NCBI GenBank assembly: GCA_033032865.1
Contig: JAWHQI010000049.1
Coordinates: 9,367,501-9,431,500 of the forward strand
From: Dactylorhiza incarnata
Taxonomy: Eukaryota > Streptophyta > Magnoliopsida > Asparagales > Orchidaceae
DNA: 64,000 nt
Direction of reading: 5' to 3'
Shown piece by piece: positions 54,401-64,000 of this stretch. Every line of letters starts with the position of its first letter. Positions within the stretch are counted from its first letter, which is position 1. The notes below the pieces were generated by a model. It had not been told where the DNA came from. It saw nothing but the letters and a program-made list of their open reading frames with translations, and did no database searches. Made by a program: the position numbers and the translations under genes.

Positions 54401-54552
54401 CTGATCTCTCTTATCTAGGAGGTCTGGGATTCAAGCCCCGACCTCAACAACCGCCATTGGAATTAGTGGTTGTGTCCAATCATATCCGTGGAGGGGGCTG
54501 GGGTCACTGGTCTGCAGACCTGTATCGCACCCACAGTAGACCGGGGCGTTAC
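54401..54552 (+). repeat. tRNA-derived SINE, copy 1
   Basis: 152 bp. TCTTATCTAGGAGGTCTGGG, then a B box GGGATTCAAGCCCC-like, a CCTCAACA block, and an end at GACCGGGGCGTTAC. Its tRNA-like head resembles that of the 14111-14550 units (GGAGGTCTGGGTATCGAGCC). Confidence 0.6.
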
Positions 54553-54588
54553 AAAAAAACTGCTCAGTTGGTGACGAGGACCAGTTTA

Positions 54589-54740
54589 GAGCTCCCTTAT
54601 CTAGGAGGTCTGGGGTTCAAGCCCCGGCCTCAACAACCCGCCATTGGAATTAGCAGTTGCGGCCAATCAGATCCGTGTAGATGGGTTGGGGTCACTGGTC
54701 TGCAGACCTGTAACGCACCCACACTAGACCGGGGCATTAC
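54589..54740 (+). repeat. tRNA-derived SINE, copy 2
   Basis: 152 bp, about 90 percent like copy 1 and in the same orientation, with the better B box GGGGTTCAAGCCCC. The 36-bp spacer between them is unrelated, so these are two insertions or a dimer. Confidence 0.6.
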
Positions 54741-54810
54741 ACGCGGAGAGGAGAAAGAGGACGCGGAGTGGAGGAGGAGGCCGCGGAGGCGGTGCGTGGC
54801 GCTGATACCA

Positions 54811-55328
54811 TGATGATAGGAGCCCCGGATTGAGACCTAGTTCGTGGCCGTAAGATATGGAAGTCGAGGAGGAGATTGGAGTTCCCCTTCTTCGATCCAC
54901 GAGAACCTATGGTAGAAGCTCGGAGGTGGAGATCCGGTGAGGTGGAGATCCGGTGAGGGGGAGCGTCAGGAGGCACGAAGGATGCAGCGTGCAAACGGCG
55001 ATCTTCGGGCAACTAGGTTACGATCGGCTAGAAGAGAGAGATAGGAGGAATTTAGAGAGAGTTTGGTTTTTAATTACTTAATTTCATTCCCCCCCCCCCC
55101 CCCCCCCATTCCTTCCGAAGTAGGAAGGACCAAATACAAAGTGCGACAAAATACGACATTGAAATTAAAATGTGACATTGGAATAAAAATGCGACATTGA
55201 AATAAAAATGCGACATTGAAATGAAAATATGACGGTAATGAGATGACGCTTTAGTCGCGTCTGCCGTCCCACGGAGACGATGCTAAGTCACGCGGAAGCG
55301 TGGATCCGTAGCTTGCGGGTCCGTAACA
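54811..55328 (-). repeat. Orphan 5' LTR with PBS
   Basis: On the minus strand 518 bp from TGTTACGG to CATCATCA, followed by TGGTATCAGCG (54800-54810), a tRNA-Met PBS. Internal sequence stops after about 60 bp at the SINE. It contains a 19-C run (55089-55107) and a short tandem array. Confidence 0.55.
55142..55230. repeat. Short tandem array in the orphan LTR
   Basis: About five copies of a 19-21-bp unit AAAATGCGACATTGAAAT with small changes. Confidence 0.85.
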
Positions 55329-55479
55329 ATAATCTGAAATTCATGCAATAAGAAGGAATTCTCAGTGTGTGTCTGCAGCCTCTTCCATTACATCATACAC
55401 TCAAACAAGTAATACATCTGCATTATATTTCCACCACTCTTTGCACTAGAACAGTAGAACATATGGCTTGGGAGCACTA

Positions 55480-57032
55480 GAACATATGGCTGGAGATGCC
55501 GGTATACTTTCTTTCATTTCCCTTTGAAAACCACTTACATTGTTACCTTAGCAGATGGATCTGAATCCAACATTAAAGGTGGTGTTGATGCCTCTCCTAC
55601 CAATACTCTCTCCTTTTAGTCTATTCTTCATGCATCAAAATTTCTATTAAGCCGTTTATCTATTAGTCAATTGATTAATAGACTTGAGTGCAACATTTTT
55701 CTCCATGTTGTGTTGTGCAGGATCGAAGAATAAGGATTTTTGGTTTGGGGAGGCCTGTACTACCTGAATGTTTATCGTGCTCATCATGCTGCCCATAGTC
55801 TGATATCATCCACTTCTTTATTTCAGTCAGAGTGTCAACTGGGTCACCCATCTCTTTTCAAACTTTAGTGTCTTTTTTCAATTTAGTGACGAATCCATAC
55901 TTTAGTGTGAGCTGGGCAACCATAAAATAGTGTCTTATGCTCCATGGGTCAATAATCGTGCTAGAGAGATGTATGATATAGTTCATAGTGATGTTTAGAG
56001 CCTTGATCCAGCACTTCCCTTCATGGATTTAAATATTTGTTACTCTCCATATGCACTTTAATTTTTTCTGATGAAAAATCAATCTTATGCCTTCTTATGT
56101 TGAAATTAAAAATTATTATGTAAAGCCCATTAAAGTGATGCATAGTGATAATGCTCCTAAACACAACTTTTCAAATTCAAAACTTTTTTACTTTCAATGT
56201 GTTATTCCTCATATGCAGTGTGCTTGCATATCTCAGCTGAATAGAGTAACGAAAAGTAAGAACTATCATGAATCGATTAAGTGCATACTCCTTGGGTATT
56301 CAAGAGCTCAAAAGGAGTATAAATGTTACATTCATATTGTCAGGCACACTTCGCGTAAGGATGCGGTTTTCTTTGAATCTACCCATTATTATAACATTCT
56401 CTACTATGACCGATTTGGACTATCCCAAGGAAATAAAAAATCCCTGTTTTTCTTACTCTTATGATTGTTTACCCTATTTAGGAGATTATACTCAGGAAAT
56501 TGTTGTTTCTAGTAGTCATAACTTTCAAGAGATCAGTAAGAGTAACACCTTCACCTATTATCAATATGTAGCAATAAGCATTCCAAGTGATCCTTCTTGC
56601 TATCTATCACCTCTCCTAAAGACCCAGAAACCTCATCAAATACTTCTTCGATCCACGATTCTGATTCCCAACTGGATTTACCTATTGCTCAAAGAAAAGG
56701 TAGGAGATCTTACACCTAATACCCTGTTATCAACTCTCCTACACATCATTATCCACCAACTTTCATGCTTTTCTTACCAAAATTTCCTATTATACTATCC
56801 CTAAAAATATGAAAGCAGCATTTCAGTCTTTTGAGTAGAAAGATGCTATGGTTGAAGAGATGCAAGCACTACAAATGAATGAAACCTGAGATTTTTGTTC
56901 CCCTGCCAAAAAGAAAGTTTGTGGTTGGATGTCTTCAAATTTATGCAGTCTAAACTAATTCAGATGGATCTTTAGCTCCATATAAAGCTCGCCTAGTGGC
57001 CAGAGAATTCGACCAAACTTATGGGGTAAACT
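55480..57032 (+). pseudogene. Copia Pol fragment, plus strand
   Basis: Fragments of the protease-to-integrase region: A-D-G-S-E-S-N-I-K-G, then G-L-Y-Y-L and Q-L-G-H-P-S (gag-pre-integrase, 55770-55860), integrase remnants with H-S-D-N-A and I-L-L-G-Y-S-R-A-Q-K-E-Y (56140-56330), and the start of RT with Y-K-A-R-L-V-A-R-E-F (56975-57030). Stops in all frames. It ends abruptly at about 57033. Confidence 0.75.
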
Positions 57033-57059
57033 GTAGGGACTCGGCGCTACCAACTCTCC

Positions 57060-57296
57060 CAAAAGCCCGGACTGTTTGGGGAAGGCGCTACCGCTCCTTT
57101 ATAAAGCTGGCTACCCTAGGCAGGATCCACTGGGCGGCCAGTTAGGCCCACAGGGGACACGCCCTTCTGCTTCGACTAGTATCGCAACACCGTGGGCATT
57201 GCTGGACCATAGCGCCACGCGCCGTACCTCCCAACAATCCCCCCCCCCCAGAAACGACCCCGGGGTTTCGAACCTGTAACCTCCCTCTAATACCAC
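57060..57296 (-). repeat. tRNA-related SINE-like unit, copy 1
   Basis: On the minus strand: TGGTATTAGAGGGAGGTTAC (A-box-like), then a B box AGGTTCGAAACCCC, a G-run and a body ending AAACAGTCCG. It nearly matches 58336-58566. Its first bases resemble a tRNA-Met PBS, so a link to the adjoining LTR-like segment cannot be excluded. Confidence 0.5.
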
Positions 57297-57298
57297 TT

Positions 57299-58329
57299 GA
57301 TAGTTTATAGGTTAGTAGTCTAATTCACCTAGGGGGGGGGGGGTGAATAGGTCTCTTTGATATTTACTTAATTGTTGCTAGCAGTTAAAGATTAAACTCA
57401 AGCAAACACAGAAAGCACACAATTGTTTATAGTGGTTCCCCAAGACAGTGTGTCTATGGGTACTCCATTGTCCCTCTATACCTTTCTAACAGTGTGTTAG
57501 ACAAGGCAAACTCTTCCAATCTCAGCTCCTAGAGCTTACAACACAGATCCCTCGGGATCTCTCAGGCTTGCTTCAAGCCCTACCTCAGGCTAACTAGCCC
57601 TACCAACTCAGAGTGCTCCCACTCATACAGCTCAGAGATCACCTTGATCTCCTACCTCAGGCCTATCAAGAAGCCCTACTTCTTAGGCAAAATGACCTAT
57701 AGCTCAAGCTCAACAGCCTTACCAAACTCAGGCTTAACAGCCCTATAGCTCAGGTTCAGCAACCCTACAAACTCAGGCAATGTGCCTTACAAGCTCAGAA
57801 CTACACAGTTCCTACAGTGAGTAAATGTTTAGCTTACAACATTTGACAGCAGTAGTATAATGTCTTCTGATGTTCCTGCACAGTTGGTGCTACTTTGAAG
57901 CTGGGCTGAATGAAATCTTCAGTCCTTGCTTCTTTCTGATCCTTCTCTTCAGTAGAGGAGCAAAGATCTTCTTGTTCTTCTGGATAGAAGAGTTATCTTC
58001 TCTCCTTGTATCTTTTTGCTGGTTCAGTTAGCAGAAGGAGAGAAAGCTTGAAAGCCGTCAATGGAACAGTGATAATGGTTCTCTATTTTTCAGCACAACA
58101 ACAGGGTCGTTCTGAAAGTGTCATAGGTTGTTCTTTTATACTTCATTTATCTTCAACGACTCTTAGAAAGGGCCCTGACACTTTGGAAGAGGATAGAAAA
58201 CTTTATCTTCCCTTTACAGCTGTTTGCGCCAAAAGCAAATCCCACCAGTGTCGTCTTCCTGATTTGAATCTGTCTCAGCGGTTGGGCTGAGATAGTCTTT
58301 CGTCTCAGCGGTTTAGCTGTCTTGGTCTC
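57299..58329 (-). repeat. LTR-like segment between two SINE-like units
   Basis: From TGATAGTTTATAGG to GGTCTCA on the plus strand. It contains CACCTAGGGGG(G)n followed by GTGAATAGG (57328-57350), a pattern common in plant copia LTRs, many short repeats of an AGCTCAGGCTCAACA-like word (57700-57790), and hairpins CTCAGCGGTTGGGCTGAG (58275-58292) and CAGCGGTTTAGCTG. No clear target duplication was found. Confidence 0.4.
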
Positions 58330-58335
58330 AACGGA

Positions 58336-58566
58336 TCCGCGGACTGTTTGGGGAAGGCGCTACCGCTCCTTTATAGATTTGGCTACCCTAGGCAGGATCC
58401 ACAGGGCGGACAGTTAGGCCCACAGGGGACACGCCCTTTTGCTTCGACTAGTGCCGCAACACCGGGGGCATTGCTGGACCATAGCGCCATGCGGCGTACC
58501 TCCCAACAACCCCCCCCCCCCCCCGAAACGACCCCGAGGTTTCGAACTCGTGACCTCCTCTGATAC
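58336..58566 (-). repeat. tRNA-related SINE-like unit, copy 2
   Basis: About 90 percent like 57060-57296. On the minus strand: TATCAGAGGAGGTCACGAG, with B box GAGTTCGAAACCTC. It sits inside the RT of element F, right after the codons for P-K-P-Q-G-H-S. Confidence 0.55.
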
Positions 58567-58960
58567 TGTGTCCTTGAGGCTTTGGCACCAATTTCCACAC
58601 CTTGCACCTCTTGAATCGAAGCAGCTCTTCTTGCATTGCTTGAATCCAGAAGGTGTCTTCATTTGCTTCTTCAAATTTCTTGGGTTCCATTTGTGATAGA
58701 AAGCTCAAGAATAGGGCTTCATTGTGAGCTCTGCTTCTGGTAACCACTCATTGGTTAACATCTCCGATTATTTGGTTTATTGGATGATCCCTTAGGTGTA
58801 TGTTTGCTACAGGCAACCTGTCAGTTATCTGCAGCTCTTCTTCTTGAGCAGCAGCATCTTCAGCAGCTTGTTGATCTTCAACTTCAGGGATTGCTACCTC
58901 TGAATTGACCTTGCTTATGATGGGTATGTTTTGGAGAGATATCTTGCATTTGTTGTTCAT
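58567..58960 (-). pseudogene. Element F: start of reverse transcriptase, truncated
   Basis: 58960-58748 is the acidic linker typical between integrase and RT. 58747-58570 has V-T-R-S-R, then F-W-I-Q-A-M-Q-E-E-L and V-W-K-L-V-P-K-P, the copia RT beginning. The SINE-like unit at 58566 ends it; the catalytic YVDD part is absent. Confidence 0.8.
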
Positions 58961-59096
58961 TACCTGTCAAAACAGGAGAACTGGACCAGCCCTTATAGAG
59001 AAGTCTGGTCTCATCAAAAACTACATGCATAGACTCTTCTACAATATGAGTTTTCTTGTTGAATACTCTATAGGCCTTACTATGTGAGTTATATCC

Positions 59097-59864
59097 AACA
59101 AGAATCCCTACATTGCATTTTTCAGCAAACTTAGTTAATTGAGATTTTTCATTATTTAAAATGTAGCATTTGCAACCAAAGATTCTAAAGTATGAAATAG
59201 TTGGTTGTTTGCCTTTCAGAATCTAATAGGGGGTTATTCCTAGGGTCTTATTGATAGATGCTCTATTGAGAACATAACATGCAGTATTGGTTGCCTCAGC
59301 CCAGAAATATTCTGGAAGTGAGGAGGAACTAAGCAATGTTCTCACAGCCTCTATCAAGGTCCTATTCCTCCTCTCAGCCACACCATTTTGCTGTGGAGTC
59401 TTTGGGGAGGAGAATTCTTGGGTGATACAAAATTCTTGACAAAACCTTGTCATTACCCCAAATTGAAATTATGTACCATGGTCAGTTCTAGTCTTGACTA
59501 TAGTACATTGGAGTTCATTCTGGATTGCCTTAACATGGTTTATAAAGACATCTAAAGTATCAGATTTCTTCTTAAGGAAGAATACCCATGTATACTTTGA
59601 GTGAACATTAACAATCACCAAAGTATACAACTTCCCACCTAGGCTCTGAATTGGCAAAGGACTAAACAAGTCCATGTGCAATAGATAAAGACATTTTTCA
59701 GTGTCTTTAGAGTCAATGCTTTTAAAGGTGGCCCTTGTTTGCTTGCCTATTTGGCATGCATGACATAGACCACTTTTAACACATTTCAAATTAGGACTAT
59801 TTCTAACTAGGTTTTTAGAAAATAGCATGACATGTGAGCAAGTCTCTTGTGTCATTGAACACAA
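59097..59864 (-). pseudogene. Element F: integrase
   Basis: 59864-59469 has C-H-A-C-Q-I-G-K (zinc finger), L-L-H-M-D-L-F-S-P and W-V-F-F-L-K-K-K-S. A stop at 59469 follows T-D-H-G-T, where T-D-N-G is usual. 59453-59223 has S-S-P-K-T-P-Q-Q-N-G-V-A-E-R-R-N-R with the catalytic Glu. The end is degenerate to about 59100. Confidence 0.85.
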
Positions 59865-60289
59865 AGAGACTCACTTTCATTAGGCACAAGACACAAATGA
59901 GATAAAAAAGAATTGCATATAAAATCTAAACAATACACATTCCCACTCCTAGTGCCTGAGAGAATGATCTCTAAGTCATGTGACTTTTTGATCAAACACT
60001 TATCATTGTGGAATTCAATGACATAGCCTAAGTCACATAGTTGACTTATGCTTACAAGGTTGTGTTGCAACCCTTCAACATAAACTACCCTTGTGATGGA
60101 GACCATGTCATTTGAAATCATACCATATCCTCTGGTGATGCCTTTTTCTGATCCACCAAAGATGACCTTAGGTCCATTCTTCACGGCTTTGTATTCCTGT
60201 AGAAGACTTTTGGTCCCAGTCATGTGCCTTGAGCACCCACTGTCCAAGTACCATATTTTCCCTAGACTGGTACTTAAACTAACCTGCAA
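59852..60289 (-). pseudogene. Element F: protease
   Basis: W-Y-L-D-S-G-C-S-R-H-M-T-G, the copia protease site, near residue 14, then G-L-Q-H-N-L-V-S-I-S-Q-L-C-D, typical of the region before integrase. A frame change links it to integrase. Confidence 0.85.
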
Positions 60290-60297
60290 GAAGGAAT

Positions 60298-62703
60298 TTA
60301 TTTACCCTTAGGAGCCCAATTAATTTTGGGTCCTAGGTTTTTGTTAGCATAAAAGGATGACTTCACACCTGCTGCAACATTTGCAGGAAAGCTCTTCTTT
60401 GCACTCGGCACATTGGGATTGTGCCAACAATCTATGGCAAAGTGTCTCACCTTACCACAGCACCAACATTCATGAATGTTGTATCTTCTCTTCTGAACAT
60501 TCCTTAAGGTGGAAGGAGCAGTAATATGCTTGTGTTCAGGAGGGGAGACAGCAACATTCTTCTTGTTCCTTTCAGCAATGATCTGGCTGAAGGTTAACCT
60601 GTGGTCAGTCTTAGCAGTCTTTGTCTTAATGACATCAGCTTGCCTTGGCTTGGAAGCTAGGTAAGATTTGATGGCATCAAACACTGAACTGTTAGGCCTG
60701 TCTACAGGTTTGACAGCAGTCAAGTGCTTTGTTGTAATGGACTTGGAAGAGCTTGCTTCCTTACTCTTGAATGATGGGGCTGAAGTACCAAAAACAAATG
60801 GTTCATAATGGGCCGTTTGAATTTCTTCATGGGGAGCATTCATAGCACTCATCCTCATGCCCTTTCTTCTACTATGGGAAGGAGTGTTTTCCTTCCTATA
60901 GGAACTCTCATTCTTCCAGTGACCATACATATTGTCATGGTCATACCTGTTGGAGGGAAGTAACACCTTTTGAAAGATGGTATGAGGTTTAGCCTTAGCC
61001 TTGCTCTTTTCTCCACTCCCTTCACCCACTTCCATTTTATTGAACCATAGTCCTCTCATATTAGTCTGAGAAGAAAAGGTGTCAATGATTGGAAGCACTG
61101 ATTTGAGCTTGGAGAATTGAGCCACTAGGCTCTTTTCTTTGAGAAGCTTCTCCTCAAGGTCCTTGATGACCTTGTTCTTTTGGGAAATGGTGCTCAATTG
61201 GGCTATTGTTATCCCCTTGAGTTGGCTTATTTCTCTACTCATCTGAGCCACCAGGGTAGGTGACTCAGTAGAATCATGCTTAGCCATCTTAAGGGAAGCA
61301 ATTTCTTGAGCTTGCCTCTTGGCCAGCTTCTTGCTCATTTTCAGAGCATCCAATAAAGCATCGTACTTGTCAATCAATTGATTGACAACCACTTCAGATT
61401 CTGAATCATTTTCATCAATTGATGAGCATGCTTCAGAGTCTGTCATTGACTCATACTCAGAAGAGGGGGAAAGAGTAAGTACCTTGTCAGGAATGTCCTG
61501 ACTATCTTCATCATCATCTGTTATGGCCATTAAGCCATGATGTTGTCTAGCATATTCATCCTCCTCTATGCCACTGTCTGAATGTGATAGAGGGGCCCTA
61601 ATGCCCACCTTTGCAGCAGGAAAGTCCTCATCTTCCCCAGCTGCAAACAGCCCAATATGGGCTTCTTCTTCTTCATCTGAATCTGAGGATGATGACTCAG
61701 ATTCACTCCAGCTCTTCTCCTTCTTGGCTAGGAAGGACTTTTCACCCTTCCTTCCCTTCTGGTGATAAACTTTCTTATCACCCTTCTCTTTCCTCTTGAC
61801 TGGACAGTCAGCAATGACATGTCCATGCTTACTGCAGCAATAGCAAATCACATTATTTGAAACATGTTTAACATGTTTAGAGTCATACATGTCCCCTTTG
61901 GGGCGCTTATCTGATCTTTTAAGATCCTTCCTGGGATGTGAGGAGGAGGAAGGCTTGTTCTTCCACTGCTTCCCTCTCACCATCTTCTTGAACTGCCTTG
62001 AGAAGACAGCAAACTCATCATCAGAAGAGCTGCTATCAAATGAGCTGGGCTCAGAATTTTCTGAGCCAGCAGCCTTCCTTGGAGGTGTAGGCATCCTTGC
62101 CTTGCTCTTCTTGGAGCCCTCAACCTTGAGGGCCACAGTCCTCTCCCTTGCATGAGGCCTGGAGGATGTGTCCTCCTCCTTCCTAGCAGATAGTTGCATC
62201 TCATAAGAGAGCAGTTTTCCAAACAGAGTATGGGGAGGAGTATCTCCCAGCTTTGTCACCTCCCTGATGGCACAGATCTTGGTATCCCAGTCTCTAGTTA
62301 GAGATCTTAGGAATTTGTCATTTAGCTCATAATGAGTGAAGGTCCTTTCATAGGTCCTCAACTCATTCACTATCCTGAAAAATCTTTCATAGCAATCAGC
62401 TATGCATTCCAGGCTTTGCTGCTTGAAGGATTCATATTCCTGATTGAGGGGGGATTTCCTATCATCCCTCACCTCTTCAGTCCCTTCCATGACACTATTA
62501 GTGTATCCCACATGTCCTTGGCAGTCTCACAGTGTACCAAGTTTTGGAAGATAGAGTCATCAATTGCATTGACTATAATATTTTGATCTCTTTTGTCCAT
62601 TGTTGTCAATGCAATCTCATCCCTTGTCATTTCAGTATATGACTTCCCTACCTGTCTAGTATGATCAATAGTGGAGGGCTTTGTGATAACAAAGGGACCC
62701 TCC
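60298..62703 (-). pseudogene. Element F: long Gag with two zinc knuckles
   Basis: 62703-62511 holds the N-terminal domain (I-T-K-P-S-T and I-D-D-S-I-F-Q-N). A frameshift near 62490 leads to a 737-residue frame. It has the UBN2-type domain (Y-E-S-F-K-Q-Q-S, L-R-S-L-T-R-D-W-D), a basic stretch, a knuckle C-Y-C-C-S-K-H-G-H-x4-C (about 61800-61840), long acidic Ser/Asp/Glu runs, a coiled coil (61130-61330) and a second knuckle C-W-C-C-G-K-V-R-H-x4-C (about 60440). Large gags of this type occur in SIRE-like copia elements. The first residues are missing at the 62703 junction. Confidence 0.82.
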
Positions 62704-62880
62704 TGGACGATATATCGAGTAAAATCGATATATAATACTCGCCGGTATATCGGCGATATATCGAGTAAAACCGATATATCGGGCGATATTTTCAAAAATG
62801 ACATTTTTGTTTTAAATGTCGATGTCGTGGCATTTTCTCCCCAAAACCATTATGTCGGACGACATCTCGGCCGACATCTA
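62704..62880. mobile_element. hAT-like terminal remnant with CGATATATCG palindromes
   Basis: The right end CGGCCGACATCTA (62868-62880) equals the right terminus of the hAT at 23838. Inward, CGATATATCG and GTCGGACGACATC palindromes recur. No matching left terminus or 8-bp duplication was found, so it is partial or rearranged. Confidence 0.45.
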
Positions 62881-62888
62881 CAATAATA

Positions 62889-63270
62889 TCTAAGGCAGAG
62901 CCATTCATGTCGTCAGTGACTCTGGGGTCAATGATCCAGCGAGTAGAAGAGTGGATGGACGTAGAATGAACACTTGGTATTCCCGTGTGGGAATAGAAAG
63001 ACGACGACATGGCAGTCAGCTCAGTAGGATGACCATGCATCAGGCGTAGGAAAGCATGTATCTCTTCAGCAGCGAGAGCAACCAGAAGACCAGCAAGAAC
63101 AATGTTGGGTCGAGTATCCTCTGAGGCATCAGATAGATGAGCAGAACAACTCGGCGACCCAGAGAGCGACTGATGCAGGACGGCGCGTAGGGCTTGCGCG
63201 CCTGTCGGCTATTTCTAGGAAACCCTAAAGTGCATACAATTAAAAATTGAAATTTAAGCGGGCGTTGCAC
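62889..63270 (-). pseudogene. Copia protease-region fragment
   Basis: Includes S-T-R-W-I-I-D-P-R-V-T-D-D-M-N-G-S, a decayed copia protease site (usually D-S-G-A-T-D-H-M). The upstream part has A-E-E-I-H-A-F-L-like coding in another frame. Truncated on both sides. Confidence 0.55.
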
Positions 63271-64000
63271 GACTTTAAGAAATTAAGCAACTAGATTTTT
63301 ATAAAGCACAAAATTACTATTTTTGTTTAAAATGAAAGTTCTTGAAATATGATTCAGTTCTAAATCCGGGGATGGAAGTTCGCAACTTTCGTTCTGTTCC
63401 CTTGTTGTAGCAAACGGAAATCGTGAACTCCAAATACGTTTCCGTTTGGAGTTTTCGACGTATAGTTCGCTGACAAAATCCGGGCGAAAATCCAACGAGA
63501 ATCTAATATCCTAAGAGAAATTTTAGACGCACACAAAGGAAGAGAGAGAAACAAGTTACCCAAGGAAAGAGGCGTCTTTCCGCAATCGAAGTCGACGGCG
63601 ATCCCGCGAGGAATTTCCTCGTCACCTTCGATCTCCCGCTCCGAGGTCGGTCGCTATCGCACAAGGGCACCACGGAATAAATTCGCTCATTCTCACAATA
63701 AGTGGTTCCACGGAATCTCAAACAGTCACTAGTGTAAGGAGGCCACAAACCAAAAAATCCTAATTTCTCACTCGCTCTCACACTCAAGGTGGATTCACGA
63801 AATCTCGATCACTCAAAGTGGTTCCTCGAAATCTCTAGTCGAGCGAAAAGGGAGGTAGGATGTCTCCCAATAAACTCACGATAGTAATATTCACCAACAG
63901 CCCCAATACAAGTTTTAAGAAGAACTAAAAAATTTCAAACAGTAAATTTGATGAAACTATTCATCATCTTCAACAGGCAATAATTAATCATACGAGCATT
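63271..64000. other. Unassigned, LTR- or leader-like DNA
   Basis: No gene recognised. Near-repeats of GTGGATTCACGAAATCTCGA and GTGGTTCCTCGAAATCTC lie at 63700-63830. Short minus-strand frames have no motif. It may be the LTR or leader of an element cut by the window edge. Confidence 0.3.

Noticed and set aside
57285..57296. tRNA gene or PBS at the head of the SINE-like unit
   Set aside because: A- and B-box-like words are present, but no cloverleaf could be drawn; kept as a SINE-like feature instead.
63503..63787. 94-residue minus-strand frame as a gene
   Set aside because: No motif, leader-like composition and local near-repeats; no splice or promoter support.

Overview
This window is repeat-dense nuclear DNA of a flowering plant. 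Nearly everything recognisable is a plant transposable element: Ty3/gypsy chromoviruses, a Tat-lineage Ty3/gypsy element, several Ty1/copia elements with initiator-tRNA-Met primer sites, an hAT DNA transposon, tRNA-derived SINE-like units and solo LTRs. There are no operons, rRNA or CRISPR. The only possible host sequences are a small reading frame running off the left edge, a wrecked MYB/SANT-type gene (about 10.7-13.1 kb) and a doubtful exon near 25 kb.

Layout. 1-683: left-edge frame, then AT-rich DNA with a zinc-knuckle relic of possible pararetroviral origin. 684-8192: a very young chromovirus (CRM-like) with 1237-bp LTRs that differ at one base, an uninterrupted 1691-residue polyprotein and a perfect 5-bp target duplication. 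9417-10705: solo LTR of a family here called L. 10.7-13.1 kb: MYB/SANT pseudogene invaded by gag fragments. 13986-14550: SINE-like tandem units with an inverted arm. 14930-17215: copia gag split by a non-autonomous 1.6-kb LTR element (A). 17.8-20.9 kb: 3' end of a copia-type element with an L-family LTR. 21226-23838: defective hAT. 25573-54320: a nest of elements. 54.4-58.6 kb: SINEs, LTR pieces and copia fragments. 58.6-62.7 kb: truncated copia element F. 62.7-64 kb: junk of mixed origin.

The nest can be rebuilt from target duplications. Old copia C (25573-54320) took two separate insertions in its 138-bp left LTR: Reina-type chromovirus D (25604-31201, TSD CTTTA) and copia B (31245-50964, TSD CAAAC/CAAAT). 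B was split by a 14.7-kb Tat element (34669-49334, TSD AGATT). The Tat element holds an L-family solo LTR (37493-38852, TSD CAGTG).

The features most worth a second look are four. (1) The Tat element carries two intron-containing, TATA-driven genes on the strand opposite gag-pol. (2) Its primer-binding site matches the inside, not the 3' end, of plant tRNA-Phe. (3) Unrelated elements carry repeats with a conserved loop and stems that differ between copies yet stay complementary. (4) The young chromovirus extends its polyprotein into its own LTR.
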